Below, in pieces: positions 1 through 7,888 of a stretch of 41,708 nt of DNA. The DNA comes from Singulisphaera sp. GP187 (GTDB taxonomy: Bacteria; Planctomycetota; Planctomycetia; Gemmatales; Gemmataceae). Under the pieces are notes generated by a model that was not told the DNA's origin, made no database searches, and saw only the letters and a list, made by a program, of their open reading frames with translations. The stretch is taken from assembly GCA_945868575.1 (NCBI GenBank), contig CAMBMH010000016.1:1-41708 (forward strand). The letters run 5' to 3'. The stretch's first letter is position 1, and every line of letters begins with the position of its first letter. A program made the position numbers and the translations under genes.

Positions 1-432
1 ATCACAAAAATTGTTAAAAAACCTCGGGGAAAATTCTTTTCATCTACTTTTTGACAATTGTCGGCCGTCTTAATTTCCGATTTTTTCATTCGATTGGATG
101 GCGATACTCAAACGAAATGTCACCAAATGGGCCACAAGCAGCTGCAATGCTTTTGTCCTTAGGGAGTAGCACCTCAATCGATAATGTGGCGGAATCGCAT
201 ATTAAGGGCTGGGAAGTCTCGTGAGATTGTTTCTCTAATAGGTGAATTTTGTGGATGAGGAGTCTGGTTGGGTGAGGCAAATTTGAAAAGGTGAGTCCAG
301 GACGGAAGGTTTACCCCAGTTTCGGATTCAAAAACAAACCAGGATCACCGGATACCGAACCAATCCCCCCCCTAGCCAGGATTGTGTTGGAAGTGTCCAG
401 CCCAAACCACTCTTTCAGTTGGGTTTCTTTCA
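1..432. other. AT-rich flank without a supported gene
   Basis: No convincing coding region is seen here. A 64-codon minus-strand frame (86-280) starts only with TTG, has no ribosome binding site and resembles no family I know. A 10-bp perfect palindrome (GACAATTGTC, 53-62) lies in the AT-rich beginning. The stretch precedes a decayed toxin-antitoxin locus and may be part of the same eroding accessory region; that is inference. Confidence 0.4.
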
Positions 433-615
433 ATGACGACGATTACGAATCCACTGTCCGATGAGCGGGCCGCCCAGTTGCGGCTGTTGGCCGAGGAAGC
501 TGGATTTCCGCCGGAGAAGTTTTTGCGGCGTCGCGTTGAGAAAATTCTTGATCGGCCCGACATGAAGTTTAAGAAAGCCGCGGATCATTTGCTCTGGCAG
601 ACTTTTGGGCTTTAA
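433..615 (+). CDS. Small antitoxin-like protein, probably C-terminally damaged
   Basis: A 60-residue protein beginning MTTITNPLSDERAAQ and continuing with an amphipathic, charged helical stretch (about residues 8-45). This composition and length resemble the small DNA-binding antitoxins that planctomycetes carry next to Doc/Fic or PIN toxins. ATG at 433 is chosen over an upstream in-frame ATG at 382 because the extra residues (MCWKCPAQTT...) do not look like part of the protein. The last residues (LLWQTFGL) look foreign, and after the stop the same reading frame continues into a Doc-like fragment. A deletion has probably joined the antitoxin to the toxin's N-terminal part. Function as an antitoxin is inferred. 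It may still bind DNA, but no intact toxin is present. Confidence 0.5.
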   Translation: MTTITNPLSDERAAQLRLLAEEAGFPPEKFLRRRVEKILDRPDMKFKKAADHLLWQTFGL

Positions 616-687
616 GGGGTTCGCGATCTGGGCGGCATTGAATCGGCAGTGGCTCACCCGTTGGTCCATGCGACATTAGAATTCTGA
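616..687 (+). pseudogene. Remnant of a Doc (death-on-curing) toxin
   Basis: Directly after the antitoxin-like stop codon, in the same frame, the translation reads GVRDLGGIESAVAHP and then degenerates to a stop at 685-687. The pattern G-(I/V)-R-D-L-G-x-(L/I)-E-S-A-(L/V)-A-x-P is the conserved early segment of short Doc/Fic toxins, normally 20-30 residues after the start. The toxin's start, its HPFxxGNKR catalytic motif and its C-terminus are all missing. This is a fragment left by deletion, not a functional toxin. The match is 15 residues recognised by eye. Confidence 0.5.
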
Positions 688-1029
688 ATTTACCCGGTTG
701 CGCCCGTCTGAAAACGGTGCTGAGCTGGGCCGGTCGGCCAACGGGAAGCATATGCCCCAACCTATTCAAGGCGGGTTGTGCTTATGCTTGTCCGGGTCTC
801 CTGTCCGGCGCTTGGCTCGCTTACCTCCACTTCAGAATCCCTGGATTGCCTGTTTTGTTTGGTTTTACCCAAAGCTTCAGACCCATGAAGCCATTTAGCC
901 TAATCGACCAATTTTGGTCTCAATGGATGTTGGCATAGGGGGCAGCGACCCTTCAACTCGGAACGCCATGATTGCCAACCGAGACTTTCCCGTCAGATTT
1001 GCCGGAGCTCATGGTTAAGCATCACACAT
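688..1029. other. Intergenic region without a supported gene
   Basis: About 340 bases between the Doc remnant and the 3' end of the minus-strand gene ending at 1030. Open frames on both strands have low-quality, Cys/Trp/Pro-rich translations and no ribosome binding sites. No RNA gene, repeat or strong hairpin was recognised. Confidence 0.4.
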
Positions 1030-1551
1030 CTATCGCTGAGGGTGAGCTGTGCCATAAGTGTGCAACTCATCGAATGGAATATCCGGCCACGAAACAGCCA
1101 ATTGAATCTGTTGCTCGCCGCCGCCGCGAACCTCACATGGTGCAGTCATCGGAAAGAATCGCTCGACCTGTGCGAACATCTTTCCGTCACGCTCAAAATA
1201 GACAATTACGCCTACGCCGAGGTAGTAATGACCAGCGGTGCACTGAAAAGAAAAACGCAAATGATTATCATCGGGCTCTTCGGCTTCTTTCACTGAAGCA
1301 GTATCGGTCATTCGGTTGGCCGGTGGATTGCCATCATACGGTGCCGGAGATGCCGCCGAAGGAACTGGGAAGAATGTCACGGTCACGGAGTACATCTTGT
1401 GCGGGGGCAAGCCGCGCAACACGACCTCTCCCGTAAGCGTCCCCTTCTTTTTGAAGATGTCGAATATAGCTATGGGCTGCGATGTTTCCTGTCCCGGGTG
1501 AGCGATGGTGTTGCTTGACGCGGAATGTGCAAAAGAACGGCGCTTTACAAA
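1030..1551 (-). pseudogene. Conserved-looking hypothetical protein lacking a usual start codon
   Basis: The open frame runs from a stop at 1552-1554 to TAG at 1030-1032. Its translation looks protein-like throughout: an N-terminal part with PGQETSQPIAIFDIFKKKGTLTGEVVL, then a proline-rich segment, then segments such as GVGVIVYFERDGKMFAQVERFFPM and VSWPDIPFDELHTYGT. The first ATG, GTG or TTG is GTG at 1422, well inside the protein-like part, so about 40 coding-like residues upstream would be untranslated. Either the start was lost by mutation or a non-canonical codon is used. The pattern of beta-strand-like segments suggests a small soluble or secreted beta protein. I recognise no named family. 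It lies downstream of two other small minus-strand genes with which it could form an operon. Confidence 0.45.
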
Positions 1552-1594
1552 CTATCAGTTTCGCACCAATGCATTATTTGGTATATTTTTTATT

Positions 1595-1813
1595 TTAAAT
1601 ATCTTCTTCTGAAGCCTCGCAAAAATTTTCGATGTGAAAGCCTGTTTGAATCTTTCCGTTTTGGATGTCAGCGACGACGCAATGACCTTTCATGTTTGGG
1701 ATTTCGCCTAGGTATACGAGTACCTGACCCGGGTGAAATGGATACTTGTTTTTCAATTTTGGATCTGGCAGCTTGAATGTCACGAGGCTTAGTTTTCGGG
1801 GGTTTTTCGGCAT
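1595..1813 (-). CDS. Small hypothetical protein, 72 aa
   Basis: ATG at 1813 is preceded by AGGAG about 9 bases upstream, a good ribosome binding site lying inside the end of the preceding frame, whose TAA (1815-1817) sits one base before this start. The two are therefore probably translationally coupled. The protein is basic and lysine/proline-rich at the start (MPKNPRKLSLVTFKLPDPK), has a central GQVLVYLGEIPNMKGHCVV segment and an acidic end (EEDI). It has no signal peptide or membrane segment. No family is recognised. It is the only intact member of this three-gene minus-strand set. Confidence 0.6.
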   Translation of the reverse strand: MPKNPRKLSLVTFKLPDPKLKNKYPFHPGQVLVYLGEIPNMKGHCVVADIQNGKIQTGFHIENFCEASEEDI

Positions 1814-1814
1814 T

Positions 1815-2114
1815 TTAAGTTTCTCCTGTCAGATGTTCTATGTAAACGGCGACCGGAGTCGGAAGCACGGATGGACCCTGCCGGTATGGTGTCCGGTTTA
1901 CCGCCCGGCGATGTTCAATGTTGACCATGTTGCCTTCCCCGTAGAGCATCCGGGCCATGCTGTCTGGTACTTTGGTTAGCGATTGACACTGTCCCTTTTC
2001 GGCAGGAGGGGGATACTGTACAACTTCGGGAGTTTCCCGAACAAAATCATTGAGGATGTTGTCGCCGCCTAACTCAAAATCCAGGCGATGACATTTGTCC
2101 GCAGACGATTGCCC
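1815..2114 (-). pseudogene. Hypothetical protein fragment without a start codon
   Basis: A 99-codon open frame (stop TGA 2115-2117 upstream, TAA 1815-1817 at its end) translates to a plausible protein, with LDFELGGDNILNDFVRETPE, VVQYPPPAEKGQCQSL and ARMLYGEGNMVNIEHRRAV segments. There is no ATG, GTG or TTG in its first half. The first ATG codons are at 1958, 1949 and 1928, which would leave only 37 to 47 residues. It begins 17 bases after the sulfatase stop. Its end holds the ribosome binding site of the next gene and a one-base gap to that gene's ATG, so it was once the upstream partner in an operon. I read it as a 5'-truncated gene. An unusual CTG start at about 2084 cannot be excluded. Confidence 0.45.
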
Positions 2115-2131
2115 TCATCCGGAAAATGGAA

Positions 2132-3604
2132 TTATGGGCCAGGAGGAAGATCCTCCGGGTGGACACTCTCCCCTTCCCAGTTGGCGATTCCGGTTTTTTT
2201 GTCATAGGAAAGCACACGGTGTTTGCTGCCAGGGGCGGCGGGAACATCGATTTTGGGCAACCATAAAGCCAACCTGGTTTTTTGGCCAGAATAGGCGGGA
2301 TCCTTCGCCAGATTTTTCCACTCGTTGGGATCGGCCACCATGTCATAAAGCTCTTCGGATCCATCCGCATAGCGGATGTAGCGATGAGTTTTGGAACGGA
2401 TCGCATGGTTTCCCTGATTGTGGGTTGTGATCGCGGGCCATGTCCTTGGTTGCGTCGGGGTTCGAAGCTGTGGCAAAAGTGAATGCCCCTCCAGTCCATC
2501 CACTTTGTCCCTTGAACAAAGCTCCAACAGCGTGGGATAAATATCCAGCAATTCCGCAGGTTCCAGGCAGATTCCATGTTGGATGTTCGGCCCGGCAAAC
2601 AATAGCGGCACCCTTGTGGATCGCTCCCAAAGGGAATTTTTCCCCGTGATTGACTTCTCTCCCAAATGGTATCCGTGATCGCTCCAGAGGATGATGATTG
2701 TGTCCCGGGAATGTCCCGATTGCTCCAGAGCCTCAAGCACCCGGCCCACCTGCGCATCCATGAACCGGATCGAAGCAAGATACGCCCGAACAAGAGGCTT
2801 CCATTCGTTTTCTTTTTTCAGCGTATCGAGTCGGGGTTCAGGCAAGCGCCAATGGAGCCTCCAGGCAAATGGGGGGACATCCTCGCGATCGTGGTCGGGA
2901 ACCGGAGGAAGTTGGATCGTGTCCATGGGAAAAGTATCGAACCAGTTTTGCGGTGCGTAACAGGGGACATGGGGAGACCGAAAGCCACAAGCAATCAGAA
3001 AAGATTTATCTGGCGGGGCGCCACGGATTGCGACAATGGCCGCATTGGCGATCTTGTAATCGCAATGGTCCTCATCTCTTTCGGGAAAGATACCCCAGTC
3101 CATTGCGGGATGTCTGGGCTCGGGCAATTGGGCGATCGGTTTTGCGGGTTTACCAGGTCCCGGGGCCGGCCCCCATTGCGCGAATTCCGAAGTGTCCTTT
3201 GGGATGGAACCATCATGAAAGATTTTGCCACAGGTGAATGTGTGATAACCCGACGAGGTGAACACTTGAGGAAGCGTTTTGCGGGATTTGGTCGTTTCCA
3301 CAGACCGAATTCCCGGGGCCAGTCCATGGATACCGGTGGTGGAGGGCCTTAATCCGGTTAGCAGACTGGAACGGGAGGGATTGCAAAGGGGCGCCTGGCA
3401 ATGGGCATTGACAAAAAGCACGCCGCGAGAGGCAAGCCTGTCGATGTTCGGAGTTAACGCCTGGGGATGCCCCTTTAGACAACCAATCCAATCGTTCAGA
3501 TCATCGACAGCGATCAAGAGGACATTGGGAGGTGGATTGGAAGGGCCTTCCGCCGGAGATCCAGCGGAAATCGACAGGAAAACAGCCACCATGGGAATAA
3601 ACAT
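2132..3604 (-). CDS. Exported type I sulfatase, iduronate-2-sulfatase-like
   Basis: A 490-residue arylsulfatase-superfamily enzyme that hydrolyses sulfate esters, probably on sulfated polysaccharides outside the cytoplasm. A short hydrophobic N-terminus (residues 1-18) fits a signal peptide. Residues 27-36 (NVLLIAVDDL) carry the metal-binding Asp pair. C74-N-P-S-R78 is the CxPSR signature whose Cys is converted to formylglycine. LWSDHGYHLGE in the second half is the other metal/sulfate site, and the HLGE form is typical of iduronate-2-sulfatase-like members. Length matches the family. It starts 49 bases after the GH3 gene on the same strand and may be the tail of that operon. The formylglycine-enzyme-fold protein at 34666 lacks catalytic Cys and is not a credible activator; a true activating enzyme must be elsewhere. 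Substrate is unknown. Confidence 0.9.
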   Translation of the reverse strand: MFIPMVAVFLSISAGSPAEGPSNPPPNVLLIAVDDLNDWIGCLKGHPQALTPNIDRLASRGVLFVNAHCQAPLCNPSRSSLLTGLRPSTTGIHGLAPGIRSVETTKSRKTLPQVFTSSGYHTFTCGKIFHDGSIPKDTSEFAQWGPAPGPGKPAKPIAQLPEPRHPAMDWGIFPERDEDHCDYKIANAAIVAIRGAPPDKSFLIACGFRSPHVPCYAPQNWFDTFPMDTIQLPPVPDHDREDVPPFAWRLHWRLPEPRLDTLKKENEWKPLVRAYLASIRFMDAQVGRVLEALEQSGHSRDTIIILWSDHGYHLGEKSITGKNSLWERSTRVPLLFAGPNIQHGICLEPAELLDIYPTLLELCSRDKVDGLEGHSLLPQLRTPTQPRTWPAITTHNQGNHAIRSKTHRYIRYADGSEELYDMVADPNEWKNLAKDPAYSGQKTRLALWLPKIDVPAAPGSKHRVLSYDKKTGIANWEGESVHPEDLPPGP

Positions 3605-3653
3605 TTATCGAAGCCCCCAACGATCCCGCAATTCCATGCGGAGATCACCGGGG

Positions 3654-5396
3654 TTAACTTATGAGTCCGCGCTGTGCGAGATCATCACGGAATTCGACAG
3701 TCGTGATGAGACATGGGTGCTTGTATTGTTCGGCCACACCCCGTGTTTTGGCGAGGCGTTCGCGATCCCATGTAGCCCAAAAACCGTTGGGGACCCGTTT
3801 GAGGGCCAAAGGCGCAAGTCGCCCCGAATCCCGCTTGGACGCGTATTCGATGTTGGTTTCCGCAAGAAGGGTTTCCATGCGCGCAACGACCTTTTGGGCT
3901 TGGACGGCGCCACCAAAATTCGATTCCTCGACAAAGAGTCCATAATGGGGGTTGATGTCATCCCAGCAAGGAGCGACGCTATAAATCCCCGATTCCAGAC
4001 CCAGATCCCCAAGGGCCCGTTCCATGGCTCGGGTGACATGGTGTTCGGAAATTTTTTCGCCCGTAAGGTTGGAGAAATAGGCGCCTTTGTTGAGGAATTC
4101 CAGGAGGGGAGTTTTTCCCAGGAACCCTGTGCAACGAACCACATCGTGGATGTCGTAGCGGTAAAGGCCGCTGGCAGTGGTGAGAAGAATCCTGTATTCG
4201 CGCCCCTCAAGGAGTTCATGTCCCTCGAGGAAGGTCGCTCCGGGGGTTTGCGGATCCTCGCCGTTGGGCACGAATTCGAAGAAATGACTGTTGATATCGA
4301 GGATACCCGAAGATGTATTATCCTCGATAGGGATGGTCATGCGCCCTTCGCTGGCGATGAGGCCGACATCGCGGATCGGCATATTGCCAAAATAGCGGGG
4401 ATATTGCCTTAAATAGGCTCCCATGCTGCCGCCTGTCCAGTTGCCGAGGATACAATGGGATGGCCAATAGTCCTTGGGATACAGGGTTCCCGATTTGCCC
4501 AGGATCCCTTCGAGTTGGCGGACCCTTTCGGGGTGTTTACTGGCCAATTGGGGAGCAAGACTGGCGCGAATGTCGGCGGGAATTTTGCAACGGGAATTTA
4601 GCGTGCCATCCCGCAGATCCCGAAGGAGATCTTCCTTGGCCTCATTTCCCGCCCGGGCGAGATTGATCATGGTCGAGGGATTGGCGGCGATGATCAGACT
4701 GACGGCGCGGGTTAGCCCCAAACGAAGGGCAAGGTAGTATTTCGAGGCGGAGTCCTTGATCCGTCCCGAATCGGCGGGAAGCACATATAACCCGCGAACG
4801 AGGCGTTTTTGCATTCGGGCGGTAAGACCCGTAACCGCGCCACAGGGAACTCCGGAAGGAGTCATTTCTTCCTGCCAATCCCCTGAAAATTGGAGGATGG
4901 GGCGCATCGAGGCGTTGGGGTGGTCGGTATAGGCTTTGACACCCCAGTTATGCCAACCGGCGCGGTAGGCGTCGAGGTATTGGTCGTTTACGGGGATGGT
5001 TTTGCGCGTGGCGGTAGTGCCCGAAGTCAGGGCAAACATATGGATACGGCGATCCGACAGGAGCGCCTTTATGTCGCCTTGGCGAACCCGGGCCATGTAG
5101 GGTTCAACCCGGTCATATCCCGCGACCGGGATGCGCTTGCGAAAATCAGAAAGCGTCTGAATGCCCGAGAAACCATGGTCGCGACCAAAGTCGGTGTCAC
5201 GGTTCTTGTGAATAAGCCTGGTGAGGATCTCGCGCTGGATGGGATGCGGGGCGTTGGTGGAGTCGAGAAACCGCTTGAGTTTGCGATTGAGGCTCCACTT
5301 GAGAATTTTTCCCAAAGTAGACCGGAGAAATCCCCTGATTGGCCCGGGTTGTTCAAAAAGGGCTGGGGACTCAGGATGCGGAGACGGCATGGCCAT
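3654..5396 (-). CDS. GH3-family acyl-adenylating/amidotransferase-like enzyme
   Basis: A 580-residue protein of the GH3 family. Plant members adenylate a carboxylic acid with ATP and join it to an amino acid; bacterial members are mostly uncharacterised. The nucleotide-binding segment FALTSGTTATRKTIPV lies near residues 121-136. ILQFSGDW, GGSMGAYLRQYP, ASEGRM and YRILLTTASGLYRYDIHDVVR follow in the family order. The frame is open upstream to 5657, but those 87 residues overlap the preceding gene and are not GH3-like. ATG at 5396 follows a weak AGGGAT site, and ATG at 5390 is an alternative. The start overlaps the hydrolase gene by 26 bases, implying coupled translation. Lying at the end of an acyl-chain cluster, it may activate or conjugate the cluster's product; that is inference. 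Confidence 0.85.
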   Translation of the reverse strand: MAMPSPHPESPALFEQPGPIRGFLRSTLGKILKWSLNRKLKRFLDSTNAPHPIQREILTRLIHKNRDTDFGRDHGFSGIQTLSDFRKRIPVAGYDRVEPYMARVRQGDIKALLSDRRIHMFALTSGTTATRKTIPVNDQYLDAYRAGWHNWGVKAYTDHPNASMRPILQFSGDWQEEMTPSGVPCGAVTGLTARMQKRLVRGLYVLPADSGRIKDSASKYYLALRLGLTRAVSLIIAANPSTMINLARAGNEAKEDLLRDLRDGTLNSRCKIPADIRASLAPQLASKHPERVRQLEGILGKSGTLYPKDYWPSHCILGNWTGGSMGAYLRQYPRYFGNMPIRDVGLIASEGRMTIPIEDNTSSGILDINSHFFEFVPNGEDPQTPGATFLEGHELLEGREYRILLTTASGLYRYDIHDVVRCTGFLGKTPLLEFLNKGAYFSNLTGEKISEHHVTRAMERALGDLGLESGIYSVAPCWDDINPHYGLFVEESNFGGAVQAQKVVARMETLLAETNIEYASKRDSGRLAPLALKRVPNGFWATWDRERLAKTRGVAEQYKHPCLITTVEFRDDLAQRGLIS

Positions 5397-6558
5397 GATC
5401 CCTGATCTGTTTTGAGGAAGACGACTCTTCGGAAGTCTGGGACGATTGAACGGGAATGATTGAATCTGATACAAGATAACGATCAAAGAACCTGCGGACA
5501 CGATCGGGATATTCGATCGGTTCCTTCTGGATTCCCTCGTTGTGCTTGGCTTTTTCGATGATCCAGATTTCGTGGTGATCGGGGTTTTTCCCCTTCTTTC
5601 CACCACCGGCAATCTGGAACATTTTCTCAGCCACAAGGGGCTTGATATAGCGGTCATCAGCCCCGTGAATCATGAGCAAGGGCTTGGAATTGTAAGTGTG
5701 GAGGTGACTTTCGAGGAAGGGTATGGTCAGTTTGTGGGTCGCTTCGACTTCCCGAAGCGCGGCGTGCGCGAACCAACCACAAACCCAATCCGGAAGATAG
5801 TCATGGATCCATGCGTTGTCTTTGATGTAGATGTTGATCCATTGACGGATGTAGGGAACCATAAGAGAATAGGTGGCGTAGATCCCGTCGGTCACCACAC
5901 ATTTTACCAGTGGGTTTTCACCGGCGGCAAACATCAGTGCCGAGCCACCGCGACTGATTCCAAAAATTCCGAAACCGCCCAGTTTAATTACCTCCGGTCG
6001 CTTGGAAACATAATCCAATGCCGCACGGGCGTCGATCACTTCGTGGCCGGTAACCCAGTGGAGGGGTTTGTAGCCATCAATGAAATCGCTTTCACCCTGG
6101 TTTCTGGGTTCAAAGGCAAAGACTGCAAAGCCTGCGTCCAGCAGATTTTGGCAATAGTGCAGACAGGACCACCGGTTGGATCCAAATTCGATTCCAAAAA
6201 GAATCACACCTTTGAGGGGAGACCTTGGAGGGATCCAGATGGCGGCGAGACTCAATCCATCGGCGGTTTTGATCCGGAAATCTTCGGCGGTCTCGTCGGG
6301 TTTGGACCGGGGAACCTGGAAGAGTGGTGATTCAAGAAATATCCGGACGACATAATGGATGTAAAAAATACGGGCACGAATGATTCCATAACTCACCTTC
6401 GCGACAGTCGCGAAGGGAGCAAGAAATACAACACCAAGAACAATCCAGGCAAGTGTCACGGCAATGCACTGGCCCGGGTGGATTCCGGGCTTCTCTCGGA
6501 ATGAAGGGAAATCAATCTGCGAACCGTCTAACGACCAGGGAGGTGTTTTGACCTCCAA
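5371..6558 (-). CDS. Membrane-anchored alpha/beta hydrolase
   Basis: A serine hydrolase of the alpha/beta fold, 395 residues as drawn. A hydrophobic segment at about 32-54 anchors it. The hydrolase domain starts near 94, with the nucleophile elbow G200-I-S202-R-G204, an acid candidate at D301/D302 (HGADDRYI) and catalytic His at H339 (KAKHNEG). The start is uncertain: TTG at 6558 overlaps the end of the ketosynthase gene by 47 bases, while GTG at 6459 would begin just before the membrane helix. Overlaps with both neighbours point to one operon with the ketosynthase and GH3. Release or trimming of an acyl chain is a reasonable role but is inferred. A serine-peptidase-like activity is the main alternative. 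The tail after about 375 is Ser-rich and low complexity. Confidence 0.8.
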   Translation of the reverse strand: MEVKTPPWSLDGSQIDFPSFREKPGIHPGQCIAVTLAWIVLGVVFLAPFATVAKVSYGIIRARIFYIHYVVRIFLESPLFQVPRSKPDETAEDFRIKTADGLSLAAIWIPPRSPLKGVILFGIEFGSNRWSCLHYCQNLLDAGFAVFAFEPRNQGESDFIDGYKPLHWVTGHEVIDARAALDYVSKRPEVIKLGGFGIFGISRGGSALMFAAGENPLVKCVVTDGIYATYSLMVPYIRQWINIYIKDNAWIHDYLPDWVCGWFAHAALREVEATHKLTIPFLESHLHTYNSKPLLMIHGADDRYIKPLVAEKMFQIAGGGKKGKNPDHHEIWIIEKAKHNEGIQKEPIEYPDRVRRFFDRYLVSDSIIPVQSSQTSEESSSSKQIRDHGHAVSAS

Positions 6559-7822
6559 AGCCGAAGCTATTGCTTAGGCAACAATCCACATCCGCTTTGC
6601 GGGCCTGGTTGGGAACATAGTCCAGGTCGCATTCCGGATCGGGGGTTTCGTAGTTGATGGTCGGGGGAATCACGCCGTTGCGCATGGTTTCAACGCAAAG
6701 GATCAATTCAACAGCGCCTGCGGCCGCGATCATGTGGCCCAGACAGCTCTTGGTGCTGCTCGTGGGGACCTTATCCGCATGTGCTCCAAACACTTTGCGA
6801 ATCGAAAGGCTTTCCACCCGGTCGTTGACCTGGGTGCTGGTGCCGTGCGCATTGATGTAATTTACATGGGATGGGGTGACACCCGCATCTTCCAGCGCGC
6901 CTGCAATACAGGCAATCGCGCCACGACCGTCGGGATGGCTGTCAGTTACACGAAAGGCATCGGCTGTGGAGCAATATCCGGCCAATTCGGCGTAGATATG
7001 AGCCCCACGCTTTTTCGCATGGCTGAGCTCCTCGATGACAAGCATCGCGGCACCTTCACCCAATACAAACCCATCCCGGTTGAGATCAAACGGGCGGGAA
7101 GCCCTTTGAGGTTCGTCACGACGGGTGGAAAGCGCGGTAAGAAGATTGAACCCGGTCACACCCATGGGATGAATCATCGAGTGGGAACCACCCACAAGCA
7201 TGACATCCGAGTCGCCACGGCGAATCAGTTCAAGTGCTTCGCCAAGGGCCTGAGCGCTGGCAGCGCAAGCCGTGAGACAGTTATAGTTGGGCCCCTGGAG
7301 ATCAAACAGATCTGCAAGGTGGGCGGGGGTGGTGTGGAATTCCTGTTCCGCTTCGTGAAGGGGGTGGAAGTTCTTGAGACTTAGTTCACAGAAGCGCTTG
7401 TTGTCCACCTTGCCATTGGGGTCGAGGCCGCCGACGATATTAGTTACCAGACCTTCGAAATCGGTGATACCTTCACCCGACCCGAGATAGAGTCCAAAGC
7501 GGGTTCTGTCGGAAGCTTTTCCATCGGGGTCGGTGGGTAGCAAACCGGCGTTGGCAAGAGCCTGATGGGCCGCGGCGGCTCCAAACTTTCCGTTGACGCC
7601 ACAGTTTTCAAAACGCTTATGCTCGGCGATGAATTTCGAGAGATCGAAACCCTTCACTTCCGCTGCGAAATTGGTTGGAAAAGTCGAGGCTTCAAAACGG
7701 GTGATGGGGCCCACACCGCTGATGCCACGCACACAGTTCTGATAGGTTTCGGCAACGCTCAGCCCGAGGGGGGTGACCGCACCCATGCCCGTGATGACGA
7801 TGCGCCTTTTGGATCGCGCCAT
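6512..7822 (-). CDS. fabF: Beta-ketoacyl-ACP synthase (KAS II/FabF type), catalytically intact
   Basis: A 436-residue condensing enzyme that elongates an acyl-ACP with malonyl-ACP. The thiolase-fold triad is complete: C186 in TACAASAQA, H326 in NAHGTST and H363 in LGHMIAAAG, with K358 in STKSCLGH. DLNRDGFVLGEGA and NSFGFGGQN are also family hallmarks. It is longer than E. coli FabF (about 412 aa), with extra sequence around residues 115-170. ATG at 7822 (MARSKRR) is preferred because GGAGGA sits 12 bases upstream; at the alternative ATG (7834) that site would touch the start codon. It lies 66 bases after a related but inactive ketosynthase-like gene, which suggests that the two form a heterodimer. 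Its neighbours suggest a dedicated pathway rather than housekeeping fatty-acid synthesis. Confidence 0.85.
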   Translation of the reverse strand: MARSKRRIVITGMGAVTPLGLSVAETYQNCVRGISGVGPITRFEASTFPTNFAAEVKGFDLSKFIAEHKRFENCGVNGKFGAAAAHQALANAGLLPTDPDGKASDRTRFGLYLGSGEGITDFEGLVTNIVGGLDPNGKVDNKRFCELSLKNFHPLHEAEQEFHTTPAHLADLFDLQGPNYNCLTACAASAQALGEALELIRRGDSDVMLVGGSHSMIHPMGVTGFNLLTALSTRRDEPQRASRPFDLNRDGFVLGEGAAMLVIEELSHAKKRGAHIYAELAGYCSTADAFRVTDSHPDGRGAIACIAGALEDAGVTPSHVNYINAHGTSTQVNDRVESLSIRKVFGAHADKVPTSSTKSCLGHMIAAAGAVELILCVETMRNGVIPPTINYETPDPECDLDYVPNQARKADVDCCLSNSFGFGGQNTSLVVRRFAD

Positions 7823-7888
7823 GATGACCTGCATTCCTCCGGATCCGAAACTTCCGCCAACGCGGGTTTTGGGACAATTGTCGTGGAA

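Noticed and set aside
86-280. A 64-codon minus-strand frame
   Set aside because: It starts with TTG, has no ribosome binding site and no recognisable similarity. It may be real, but nothing in the sequence supports it.
3279-4412. Long plus-strand frame of 377 codons opposite the sulfatase and GH3 genes
   Set aside because: It is antisense to two genes with complete motifs, and its translation lacks any domain signature. Long frames opposite G/C-rich codons are expected.
5397-5657. N-terminal extension of the GH3 gene by 87 residues
   Set aside because: The extension lies entirely over the hydrolase gene in another frame, is Ser/Arg-rich and not GH3-like. ATG at 5396 gives the normal family length.
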